A DNA stretch of 64,000 nucleotides from Primulina eburnea (lineage: Eukaryota > Streptophyta > Magnoliopsida > Lamiales > Gesneriaceae), in NCBI RefSeq assembly GCF_022965805.1, contig NC_133110.1, positions 30,500,668-30,564,667 of the forward strand. Direction: 5' to 3'. This document shows, in pieces, positions 43,365 through 54,571 of the stretch. Below the pieces are notes generated by a model. That model did no database searches, was not told where the DNA came from, and saw only the letters and a list, made by a program, of their open reading frames with translations. Within the stretch, counting starts at the first letter, position 1; each line of letters begins with the position of its first letter. The position numbers and the translations under genes were made by a program.

Positions 43365-46300
43365 TCACGGCACGAACAACTCAGGATACCTCTCTCTCAT
43401 CTCAGTCTCTGGTTCCCACGTAGCCTCCTCAATCAAATGGTTCCTCCAAAGGACTTTAACGATGCCGATCTCTTTGTTCCTCAGAACTCTAACTGTGCGA
43501 TCCAGAATCTGAATCGGAATCTCATGGTAAGTCAGACTCGGCGTCAAGTCCAATGGCTCATGGCGAAGAACATGGGAAGGATCTGCAATATACTTCCTGA
43601 GCATCGATACGTGAAACACATTATGGACTCTGTCAAGATCGGGCGGTAGGGCTAATCTGTAGGCTCGGTCACCCACTCTGTCCAATATCTCGAATGGACC
43701 AATGAATCTAGGGCTCAACTTGCCCTTCTTGCCAAATCGCATCACACCCTTGAGAGGTGCTATCTTCAGAAAAACATGATCGCCAACCTCGAACTGCAAA
43801 GGTCTACGACGAACGTCTGCATAGCTCTTCTGTCTGGACTGAGCAGTCTTCATCCTCTCTCTGATAACTGCAACAACATCGGCAGTCTGTTGGACCAACT
43901 CGGGACCCAACATCTTCCTCTCTCCAACCTCATCCCAAAACAAAGGGGATCTGCACTTCCTGCCATAAAGTGCCTCATACGGTGCCATGCCAATCGTCGC
44001 CTGGTAGCTATTGTTGTACGTGAATTCCACAAGAGGCAACTTGGAATCCCAGCTACCAGAATAGTCAATAGTACAAGCTCTGAGCATATCCTCCAGAATC
44101 TGAATGACTCTCTCTGACTGACCGTCGCTCTAAGGATGATAAGCTGTACTGAAAGCTAATCGAGAACCCATAGCTCTGTGCAAACTCTTCCAGAACTCTG
44201 AGGTAAATCTAGGGTCACGATCAGACACAATCGACACGGGCACACCATGAAGTCTAACAATCTCTGCAATGTAATCCTCGGCATACTGAGACATCGAATA
44301 CATCGTCTTGACTGGGAGAAAGTGCGCTGACTTGGTCAATCTATCAACAATAACCCAAATGGAATTGAAACCCTTCTGCGTCCTGGGTAAACCAGTCACG
44401 AAATCCATAGTGATATGCTCCCACTTCCACTGAGGAATCGGCAAAGAAATCAATGTCCCAGCAGGTCTCTGGTGCTCAATATTTACCTGCTGACAAGTAA
44501 GGCACTGAGAAATGAACAAAGCAATATCTCTCTTCATACCTGGCCACCAGTAGAGTCGACGAAGATCCTGATACATCTTCGTACTGCCTGGATGAATCGA
44601 ATAAGGTGAGGTATGAGCCTCTGTCAAGACGTCTCTACGAATATCGTCGCCAGAAGGAACACAAATGCGGCCTCTGAAAGTTACCAAATCATCACCATTC
44701 AGACTAAACTCTGAATTCCCTCTAGCCTCGGCTCTAGCTCTCAACTCTGCCAACTGAACATCAGTCGACTGCTCTCTACGGATCCTGTCCGTCAATGTAG
44801 ATCGAATGACCAACGTTGAAAAGCGAGCAATGGTCCCTGTAATCACCAGATCAATCTCCTCTCTCTGCAAATCCATCAACAATGGTCTCTGAATCAAAGA
44901 ACTCAATGAAGCACTCGACTTGCGGCTCAAAGCATCAGCCACAACATTCGCCTTCCCTGGGTGATAACTGATCGTCACATCGTAATCCTTGACAAGCTCT
45001 AACCACCTCCTCTGTAGCATATTGAGCTCTTTCTGCGAGAACAGATACTTCAAACTCTTGTGGTCTGTGAAGATCTCACACTTTTCGCCATACAGATAAT
45101 GTCTCCAAATCTTAAGGGCGAAAACCACAGCTGCAAGCTCCAAATCGTGCGTCGGATAATTCTTCTCATAATCCTTCAACTGGCGAGACGCATAGGCAAT
45201 GACCTTACCTCGCTGCATCAACACTGCACCAAGGCCTCTCTTCGACGCATCGGTATAGACCACAAAATCCTCTGAACCACTGGGCAAAGAAAGAACAGGA
45301 GCTGTCGTCAATCTGTCCTTCAACTCCTGAAATGCACTCTGGCAATCGATAGACCACTCGAACTTCACAGTCTTCCTCGTCAGATTGGACAATGGCAGGG
45401 CAATCTTGGAGAAACCTGAAATGGAACGACGATAGTAACCCGCCAAACCAAGGAAACTGCGTACCTCAGAAACAGTGGTAGGAATAGGCCAACTCCGAAT
45501 CGCCTCTATCTTCAACGGATCAACAGCAATGCCATCTCTCGAAACCACATGGCCTAGAAAAGAAATCTGATCTAGCCAAAACTCACACTTCTTCAACTTG
45601 GCAAACAACCTCTTCTCTCGCAACAACTGAAGCACCACTCTGAGATGCTCTGCATGAAGCTCTCTGGATTTGGAATAGATCAGAATATCGTCGATGAAAA
45701 CAATAACGAAGCTATCCAGATAAGGCTTGAACACACGGTTCATCAGATCCATGAAGACTTAAGGGGCATTGGTCAACCCAAAAGACATGACAAGAAACTC
45801 ATAGTGACCGTACCTGGTCCGGAAAGCTGTCTTAGGGATATCAGACTCCCTAACCTTCAACTGATAGTAGCCAGACCGAAGATCAATCTTCGAGAACACA
45901 GTAGCACCATGGAGCTGATCAAACAAATCATCTATCCGAGGCAACGGATACTTGTTTTTGACAGTTACTTTGTTAAGCTCCCTGTAGTCGATACACAGTC
46001 GCAAAGAACCATCCTTCTTCTTGACAAATAGAACCGGAGCTCCCCAAGGCGAAGAACTCGGACGAATAAAGCCCTTGTCTAAAAGATCCTGCAACTGAGT
46101 CTTCAACTCCTTCATCTCGGCAGGGGCCATTCGGTACGGAGCCTTAGAAATAGGAACCGTACCTGGAGCTAAATCGATCACAAACTCAACATCTCTATCC
46201 GGCGGCAAACCCGGAACATCATCCTCAAACACATCAGCAAACTCTCTCACCACATCAATATCATCTACATTCAACTTAATCAATCTATCAACATCCACAA

Positions 46301-47783
46301 TAGAAGCAAGAAACCCATCGCAACCTCTACACAACAATCTCTCAGCCTCAAAGCAAGAAATAAAAGGAAGGACCAGCGAAGTACCTGTGCTGGCGAGCGC
46401 TCCTCCCTGGCCATCATCTGCAAAAGTCACCTTCTTAGCAACACAATCGATAACTGCACGGTAAGTCGAAAGCCAATCCATGCCAAGAATAACATCGAAG
46501 GCAACCATAGGGATAACAATCAAATCAGCGAATACAACTCGCTCCTCAATACGAACAGGGCACGCAAAGACAATTGATGTCGGGCACAAGACATCCCCCG
46601 AAGGTAAAACAACATTAAGCTGAATGGGAAGAACAGAAGGAACTATACCCAAAGATCTCAAAAATAATTCAGACATAAAAGAATGAGTAGCACCAGTATC
46701 AATCAAAGTAGTAGCTACTCTGCCTGAAATCAAAATAGTACTAGAGATCAATGAAGAATCACGATTAATACCTTCCTTGGTCATCGCAAAGATACGACCC
46801 TGCACCTTCCCTTGGCTATCTCCCCTCGGGCAATTCCTAGCAACGTGACCCGCCGCGCCACAACGAAAACAAGTATGAGTGCCCAATCTGCACTCTCCTC
46901 GATGATGCTTACCACACTTTGGACACAGTGGCTTCTCGGGATCAAATGGAACTGGCGGTGGTCTAGAACTCGGCTCCATCTTGCCCTTGCCCTTGAAACG
47001 ATCCCTGCCCCTCTGATTCGAACCCTGGCCTCTCTGAGCAATGGCCTGGTGTCTCTCCTGCCTCTCCCTGGCGATGTCCTTCTAGTCTTGCTCGGCCAAC
47101 AATGCTTTGGACACAAACTCCTTGAAAGTAACAGCTTTGGACATGTTGATATCACGACGAATCTCCGCTCTAAGGCCTCGAATGAAATGAGCGCCCTTGT
47201 CCTTGTCGTTCGAAGCAATATACGGAGCAAATAGGCAACCCTCCTCGAACTTCAGAATATACTGGCCAACATCCAAGCTCCCCTGTCTAAGTTCCAAGAA
47301 CTCCGTAACCTTCCTCGCTCGAAGTGCGTCGGGGAAATACTTGTCGTAGAACAAGTCAGTGAACTCTGACCACTTCAGTGTCGCAACATCAACTCCAACT
47401 TTCGTAGCATTCCACCAAATGCGGGCAGCCTTAACCAACATGAACACTGCACAGCTAATCCTGTCTTTGTCCTCATACTGGAGATGATCGAAGATAGCTT
47501 CAAGCGCCTTGACCCACTCGACAGCAACTAGAGGATCGGTGCTACCTGCGAATTCCGGTGGATCCATTCTCTTAAAAGAAGAAAAGACGGCATCAGTGCC
47601 AACAGCCTGAGCAACTTGACCTCTCACTTGGCCTCGACCCTGTCCTGCTCCTTGCAATCGGAGTAACTGTTGAATCTGATCGCTATGCACCTTAGCCTGC
47701 TCCTTAAGCAACTTGCCGAACTCGTCGACAACTCTCGAGGAAGAACTATCCTCACCCTCTGCCGCCTTACGCTTAGGAGGCAT
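43365..47783 (-). pseudogene. Gypsy D Gag-Pol, single frame with three stop codons
   Basis: Starts at ATG 47783 (MPPKRKAAEGEDSSSS). In order: Gag (DPPEFAGSTDPLVAVEWVKALE, ARIWWNATKV, FEEGCLFAPYIASNDKDKGA), a TAG at 47082-47084, knuckles ([26 protein letters not shown]), protease ([12 protein letters not shown]), RT ([28 protein letters not shown]), RNase H ([15 protein letters not shown]), integrase ([35 protein letters not shown]) and a chromodomain-like C-terminus (IVKVLWRNHLIEEATWEPE). Further stops are TAA at 45759-45761, just after the NAP motif of RT, and TAG at 44130-44132 in the HPQSDGQ motif of integrase. All segments share one phase, about 1473 codons in total, so the frame is broken only by point changes. 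It is normal length for Tekay/Del chromoviruses. Confidence 0.94.
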
Positions 47784-47899
47784 ACTCTACAATTGCTCAC
47801 AAGACACCAATCAATATATATAACAATGGATAGATGCAAGAAAACATACCCGGACAGTTGAAAGTAGACGAAGTCATATGCATTGGTCCGAAGAACACC
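47784..47899 (-). other. Gypsy D leader
   Basis: A short untranslated segment between PBS and gag. No other feature is visible. Confidence 0.6.
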
Positions 47900-47911
47900 G
47901 CTCTGATACCA
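47900..47911 (-). other. Primer-binding site of gypsy D
   Basis: The minus strand reads TGGTATCAGAGC, five bases from the LTR. Confidence 0.92.
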
Positions 47912-47916
47912 CTAAA

Positions 47917-49535
47917 TGTGACACCCTGACCCGATACAATTAAAATACAGCGGAATTTAAAATTTTCTTTCAAACATGGAAGGAGTTTCAAGATACATTT
48001 TATAAAAGTGTTTACAAAATAACAACATGATCATTCCAATGACATAACAAAATACAAAATATCATTAGTGTGATCATGTTACAAAATGGTACAAAATAAT
48101 CATCCTTCCAATCTTCGTATGCATATGACCCCCATCCACAGTCAACGTCCCGGTCCGTCGCTCTTATCTGCATCACATGAAAATAACTGAAATGAGAATA
48201 AATCTCAGCAAGTGGAACTCTTACATAGCAATGATACATAGTATACACTGTAAAACATGGCTTTTAAATCATAAATACCATCGACTCTGAAACATGAATA
48301 ACGTAGCAATAACTGTAGCAATAGCAATGGCAATAGATAGCAAAACGATGGTATTTCTCTTTCTATGGTTGGATTGATATCAATAGTATCTGTGACTATG
48401 GTTGCCAATATCCCATCGATATAAATCGATAACTGTGAGGGGATAAAAGCCTATGGTCGATGATCATCTAATTGCATGCAATGCTCTGACTATGATTAAT
48501 CAATCCAATAAAACATTTGAACTCTGAATATCATTTAAAGCCGTCGTTTCGCAATCTCATAATATCTCTTGTATTCCCTTTTTAACAATAGTGAGACATC
48601 AATGCCTCCAATAGATAATCAATGAAATCAATACATAACAATGGATCAATTGAAGGGAATAACACTTTGAAACCTTTAAAACACAATACATATAATATCA
48701 TGTGAGCAAAAAGGATGAAATTCCACTTACAAACCAATAGAACACCTCCAACTATACTCTTGGTACACCACCTACAACAATATTCCATAAATAACACCAA
48801 TATCAAGACTAAATCCAAAAGTCCATGCTAAATAATCCATAGAACCATCAAAACATCAAATCCAAAATAACCCTTAACTCGAAACCTCATTAGAATCGCA
48901 CCAAAAACTTACCTAAGCTTCCTTATACCACGGAGAACGATGATCTCAAGTCGGAAATCCAAATAACTCCAAGAATCAAAGGTAGGAAGCTAAAGAAATG
49001 GATGAAAACCCTTGCCAAAAGAGAGAAAATCGGAAATGGAGGAAAGAAGATAAGGTAGGTATGGCCAACAACTCCCAAAAAGTCACTTAAAAACTCGCCC
49101 ATACTTACACCGCGGGTGCGGTCACACAAGCACCGCGGGTGCGCTAAGCTCACGGCAACCAAAATAAATCCCATGCACGAACACCGCGGGTGCGGTGCTA
49201 CAATTACCGCGGGTGCGGTCTCACCGCGGGTGCGGTCCTTGCACTGCCGCGGGTGCGGTGATGCCACGGCCCTCCAAAACCAAAATCATGAATAGTACAC
49301 CGCGGGGGCACTCATCTAAGAGCGCGGGTGCACTCTACTCACGGCAATGAACAGTAACAAAACAACTAAAAATCGATTCGAAACGCTGAAACGAACAATA
49401 AACACCAACTAACACCTCAAATAAATAATAACCAATAATACTATAGCCCAAAACACAACTATAATCATCTAATCACATAACCCAATTAACACAATAAAGC
49501 TTAAACCGTACCGTACACCGGGCTCGTCTATTATA
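47917..49535 (-). repeat. 5' LTR of gypsy D
   Basis: 1619 bp, nearly identical to 41706-43324, with the array at 49109-49334 at the same spacing. Confidence 0.95.
49109..49334 (-). promoter_or_regulatory. U3 array of ACCGCGGGTGCGGT motifs, gypsy D right LTR
   Basis: The same eight-motif array as at 42898, shifted by 6211 bp, with the motif positions conserved between the LTRs. This copy would govern transcription of the element. Confidence 0.7.
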
Positions 49536-49540
49536 GTTTT

Positions 49541-50277
49541 GTTCGACCTTAATCCTGTCTGCAAGCGTTGGTAGAACCATAAGAGATGATAGATGAATTG
49601 CAGCTCCTTTTGGAATAACATCAAGTTTCAAGTTCTGCAAATCCCATAAAATTTGTTCTTGTACTTGCATTGCAGCAACAGAACTGGACTTTCGACTTAA
49701 CGCATCTGCAACAACATTGGCTTTGCCTGGATGATAATTAATAACACAATCGTAATCCTTCGCCAATTCCAACCAACGTCGTTGTCTCATATTCAGTTCT
49801 TTTTGCGTGAATAAACATTTCAGACTCTTGTGGTCCGTAATATTTTACACCGTTCGCCATACAGATAATGGCGCCATATTTTCAACGCAAATACCACTGC
49901 TGCCAGTTCTAAGTCATGTGTGGGATAGTTCTTTTCATATTCCTTTAACTGTCTTGAGGCATAAGCAATCACCTTCCCGTGTTGCATCAAGACTGCTCCT
50001 AAACCTTGTTTCGAAGCATCACTGTACACCACAAAATCTCCTGGTCCTTCTGGTATATCAAGGACTGGTGCTGATGTCAATTTTGACATTAACTCTTGGA
50101 AACTACGATCACATGCTTCGTCCCATACAAATTTCACATGCTTTCGGGTTAAAGCAGTCAAAGGCAATGCTATCTTAGAAAATCCCGCTATAAACCGCCG
50201 GTAATAACCAGCTAGCCCAAGGAAACTACGTACCTCGGTAATAGTGGTAGGTCGTAGCCAGTTATTAACAGCTTCAA
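49541..50277 (-). pseudogene. Gypsy B2 RT end and RNase H
   Basis: Minus-strand fragment between the D and C2 insertions. It carries the RT thumb/connection ([21 protein letters not shown]), RNase H ([32 protein letters not shown]) and [18 protein letters not shown] through ADALSRK. A frameshift near 49840-49850 (CCGTAATATTTTACACC against CCGTATATATTTCACACC in B1) breaks it. It is cut at 50277 in front of the C2 LTR, at the codons for the EAVNNWLRP segment. Confidence 0.88.
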
Positions 50278-50604
50278 TGTAATGCCCAAGATTCTGGTAG
50301 ATAGTTGAATACGAAACGCAAGAACAGACGGGGCGAAACAATGCGATAAAATATGAAATTTTAGCTGTGCAAGACCGCACCCGCGGTCTGGCAAGCACCG
50401 CACCCGCGGTGCAATGGGCAGAAAATGAGTGAATTCCCGTAGCCACACCGCACCCGCGGTATTTACATGACCGCACCCGCGGTCATCACTTGTGAAAAAT
50501 AAAAAGTTCTGCCGAAGCCATAGCGCACCCGCGCTCCTAGCGTTACCGCACCCGTTGTGATGCATCCGAGAAATCCACCTTTGTTCTCAGCTTGACACAT
50601 GGCA
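50278..50604 (+). repeat. 5' LTR of gypsy C2, internally deleted
   Basis: Only 327 bp compared with 1749 in C1. It runs from TGTAATGCCC through three motif pairs to GACACATGGCA and then straight to the PBS. In C1 the same CATGGCAG is followed by the TATA tract and about 1.5 kb more. CAGG occurs at both edges of the missing part in C1. The TG...CA ends survive. Confidence 0.82.
50374..50558 (+). promoter_or_regulatory. U3 array of ACCGCACCCGCGGT motifs, gypsy C2
   Basis: Motifs begin at 50374/50397, 50447/50470 and 50522/50545: every pair is offset by 23 bp and pair starts are 73 and 75 bp apart. One more pair than in C1. The TATA box that follows in C1 has been lost here. Confidence 0.72.
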
Positions 50605-50606
50605 GG

Positions 50607-50618
50607 TGGTATCAGAGC
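50607..50618 (+). other. Primer-binding site of gypsy C2
   Basis: TGGTATCAGAGC, two bases after the LTR end. Confidence 0.92.
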
Positions 50619-50852
50619 GAGAGTTCCTTTAGACTGAGATAAGATAGAATGAGCGGGGTAGATTGAGTCTTCTTCCTTGCTTTATGATGTGCTAGCATGA
50701 TTAGTGCTTTCTTTATTGCGTGTGTGTTATCTGATTTGATTATGACATGTGCTTAACTGAATCAGAACCGATTCTAGATTAGAGGTAACTGACTAGAGGA
50801 GGGCTGAGACGGTTGTATATTTGGTATACTAATCAGTTGGATTATTAGATAC

Positions 50853-52472
50853 ATGCCTCCTCGAAGAGCAGCAGTGCCTCTACGACCCACAGCACCAGAA
50901 CAGTAGCACATCTGGGGATCCAATGGACGTTACTGCTACGCCAATGGAGACGCTGCTCAAAAGATTTCAATCCTTTCGACCGCCAACCTTGAAAGGTACA
51001 GAACTGGCAGTGGATTGTGAAAGTTGGCTTGAAGACATTGAGATGTTATTCGAGTCTTTGGAGTATGGTGACGAGAAAAGAATAAAGCTCATTGGCCATC
51101 AACTTCAAGACGTAGCTAAGAACTGGTGGTTGAACATGAAGAGAGCACTAGAGCAACGTGGTACCGAAATTACTTGGAAGGTATTCAAGACGGAGTTCTA
51201 TCTGCGTTTCTTTCCTGTATCCTACCGTAAAGATAAAGGCGCTGAATTTGCAAACTTGAGGCAAGGGACTTTGAACATTGAAGAGTATGTTGCTAAATTC
51301 TCGTCTTTGCTTCGTTTCGCACCCCATGTTTCAGGGAATGACGAGGCCATGGCGGATCAATTTATCAATGGCTTAAACCCGGACATCTTTACGTTGGTAA
51401 ATACGGGGAGACCTAATAATTTTGCGGATGCATTAAATCGGGCCGAAGGAGCGGAAGCAGGATTGATAAGACAACGGAGTGCTCCATATGTTGCTCCTGT
51501 GCCAAGACCACCACAACTTTCAGTACAATCTCCTCCTTCTAGATTTGAAAGCGGCGGTAGTAGCAGTGGCAGAAAGGAACAGCTGAAGGCGAAAGGGAAA
51601 CAGTTTAAAAGACCTGGGAGCAGCTCTTCAAGCTCCAGTGGATCAAGACAGACTGGTTTTGATCAGAGTACCAGGTATTCAGGTGTTTATTGTAGTTCCT
51701 GTGGAGGAAAACATGCGACTGAACAGTACCAGGGAGTTACAGGCCGATGCAACATTTGTAGGCAACCGGGGCATTTTGCCAAAGTCTGCCCACATAGGAG
51801 TGTACAGCCAGCCCAGAGTGGACGAGCATCCGGGCCAGTACCTCAGTTTGAGCGGCAGGCATCATCGGTTCACTCTTTCCAGCCTCCACCAGCACCGACT
51901 CAACCCAGAGCTCGAGGAAGTCAGACAGTGAGTCAACCTATGAGGCAACAGGCTCAAGTGTTTGCATTGACAGAAGAGCAAGCACAAGATGCACCAGATG
52001 ATGTTATAGCAGGTAACTGCTCTCTTTATGGTTATCCTGCTTATATCTTGATAGATACAGGTGCATCGCATACATTCATTTCGGAGCGATTTGCATTGTT
52101 GCATTCATTGCCTGTTGAGTCTTTGTTAGAGGTTGTATCTATTAATTCTCCGTTGGGAAGTGGATTAATATCTGTAACTACGGTTAAACATTGCATTCTA
52201 CAGTTTGAGGGGCATGAGATTGACCTAGATTGTATAGTATTGGGTCTAGCTGATTTTGATTGTATAGTCGGTATTAACATGCTAACAAAGTACAGAGCTA
52301 CCGTGGATTGTTTCCACAAGATTGTCAGATTCAGACCCGAGATGACAGACGAGTGGAAATTCTACGGGAAGGGTTCCAGATCTCGGATTCCCTTGATTTC
52401 GGCTCTTACTATGAACAGATTGTTACAAAAAGGAGCAGATGGTTTCTTTATTTATGCTGTAGATATGCAGAA
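50853..52472 (+). pseudogene. Gypsy C2 Gag-protease, frameshifted near its start
   Basis: The expected start is ATG 50853 ([17 protein letters not shown]). A 2-bp deletion relative to C1 at about 50902 leads directly to a stop, and the open frame resumes from ATG 50923 ([15 protein letters not shown]). It contains the Gag domain ([33 protein letters not shown]), a serine-rich linker, knuckles ([13 protein letters not shown], with the final cysteine replaced by tyrosine, and CNICRQPGHFAKVC) and protease ([12 protein letters not shown]). Copia-2 interrupts it after MQKS; the open frame beyond 52477 is Copia-2 LTR sequence. Confidence 0.9.
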
Positions 52473-52477
52473 GTCGA

Positions 52478-54557
52478 TGAAAGCGGACCGGTTACGGGGG
52501 CCGGAAACACAACGGAAGCGAAAATTTAAAATTTTTAGAGCAAATTTTCGGCCCCCTTAAGATATTTGTGGAATATTTACAAAAACTTAAAACCATGCAT
52601 AGGAGGTAAGAAAAATATACCTATCAACTTAGCAAAGTTGATGTATGGCTCCAATCAAGTTGTGAACAACTTGACTCTTCTAGGTTGAAGATCTACAAGC
52701 CTCCAACACCTTTCTTTTCTTCAAAAATAAGGCCCACCACTCACAAGGTAAACCCCCTCAAAAATTGCACTAGAAAAGTTTGAGGATTTTTCAAAGAGAA
52801 AGAATTTTTGTCTCCAAAAATGAAGAACAAAACTTGAGAGAAATTGAGAGAAAAAATTGTAGAAGATTTCGGCCAAGTGAGGTTGAAGAGTGAGAGGGAG
52901 ACTAGCCTAGGTTGTTGTGTAAAGTTGTCTCTCAAAAGTTGCATGCTTTTGGAATTTTTTATTAAAAAGTAATCAACAACCTTTCACCTCCCAAGCATGC
53001 AAACCCTAGCATGTCTCACTTATATTATATGGTTTTTAACACATTAAAAACCATAGACTAAATTTTATTATCTCAAACACATTTGAGATTAATTAAATAT
53101 TACTTGATTTCACTCAAGTCCCACTAGTTAAATAATTATTTAAATTGAGCTCTACTAGACTCAATATTATTTAATTAATTCAACACTTGAATTAATTTAA
53201 TTATTTAGACTCTACTAGGTCCACTAGTGTTTAATTAATTCAACACTTGAATTAATTTAATTTAGTCTCCAATAATGTTCATGAAAATCACAATTTTCAA
53301 CTACATTATTTACTTGGCCAAATTTTAATCTTAGGAACACTTCCATAAATTAAAATTTATATTTCTCTCTTAGAAGTCATACTTCTATTTTTCTTAACGC
53401 TTATAAACACATTTATAAGCCGTTCAACACTTTGAACTATTTTACTTCTCTTCGGGATTTACAAAGCAAGTACTTGTGTGGCCCTCAATGGTTCATTGAT
53501 ACAACTAGCCGTGGGTTCACATCTCAATGTGATTCGGACTAAACATGTCCTTATTCGAGCATACCCCAATTGCTCCATTCTTACTTATCAACTCCTTGAT
53601 AGTAAGAACGTCAGAACTCAAGTCTGATAGTACCCAACCAATCACGTTAAACGCCTAGCAGCATCGCTTACGTGATTCCCTAGGTATCACATGATAGTGC
53701 CTGCAAGAACCATTCAATTATGGTTAGCGTACAGTACGGTCCCTTCAACTCATATATCCCGACCGATTCGACAACTATTGGTTTATCGAGAGTTGTCAAT
53801 GAATCGATACTATGTGTCATGTTGTGGTTGCATCGATGGTGTAATCTATGAAACCCCTTTCATAATTACCACCATACTCTGATCAGAGATTTCAACCCAC
53901 ATATACATGAAAAACACATAGGATATCCATACCCGTAGGTAAGCGGTGAATCCCCGACTACAATGCATCGACTCCTATATGTTTCGCCGTAACACCCAAC
54001 CTTGCCACCTAATGACCCCATAAGAGTCGGTAAACAAGTCAAAGTGAAACGCTAGCACATAGAGTCTCAATGTTGTCCCGGGTCATAAGGACTAATTCTG
54101 TACAACCATAAACCAGGACTTTTCCACTCGATAAGTGAGAACCACTTGGAAAGTCCTTTTATGGAGGGTTGTTCAGTGCACTCTACAAGGAGCACCTATC
54201 TGCATGTTCGGACATCACAATGTCCCCTACCAATGAAACATGGTACTCACATCGCAGATACTAGTCTCTAACTCGAGCAGCCTTTATCCTTCTTAGTGGC
54301 GGCTGAATCGACTAGGAACGGTTTAGAATATACAGTATTCCAAATATGAGTTTCATGATACTCATCATATGAGCATCTCATATTCTTTCTACTATTTGTA
54401 TATTCAAGGACTTTATCTATGCAACTAGCATGGGTATAAAGATAAAGATGCGCCAAATTAATAAATTGAAATATTATTAAAATAAAGATCGTTTATACAA
54501 AGAGTTTCATTGTGAACAGTCGGCCAACACTTGGCTCGACGTGCACCTACTCTAACA
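52478..54557 (-). repeat. 3' LTR of Copia-2
   Basis: 2080 bp from TGAAAGCGGACC to TCTAACA. The PBS-proximal third differs clearly from Copia-1 (for example GGTTACGGGGGCCGG against GGTTACGGTGGCCGG), while the distal two thirds are close. Confidence 0.96.
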
Positions 54558-54568
54558 ATCTCCCACTT
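54558..54568 (-). other. Polypurine tract of Copia-2
   Basis: The minus strand reads AAGTGGGAGAT against the LTR. Confidence 0.8.
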
Positions 54569-54571
54569 GCA

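Larger units (their letters stand above)
41706..49535 (-). mobile_element. Gypsy D: full-length Tekay/Del-like element, recently inserted
   Basis: A 7830-bp minus-strand element with two 1619-bp LTRs (41706-43324 and 47917-49535), PBS, PPT and perfect target duplication GTTTT (41701-41705 and 49536-49540), inserted in gypsy B2. About eight LTR differences are visible by eye (~0.5%). The outer terminus of the 5' LTR is TATA instead of TACA. Gag-pol is in a single frame with three stops. Confidence 0.96.
27161..50277 (-). mobile_element. Gypsy B tandem: LTR-internal-LTR-internal, Tekay/Del-like, heavily nested
   Basis: Two minus-strand copies of one Ty3/gypsy chromovirus share a middle LTR. 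B1 runs 27161-35799, with LTRs 27161-29177 and 33817-35799 and internal region 29178-33816. A second internal region (B2) begins directly after the middle LTR with its own polypurine tract and continues through 35800-36704, 41163-41705 and 49536-50277, interrupted by A2 and D. It ends where gypsy C2 begins, so its gag end and outer LTR are not in the window. B1 and B2 internal sequences are very similar. Unequal recombination between LTRs is the usual explanation for such arrays. Confidence 0.88.
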
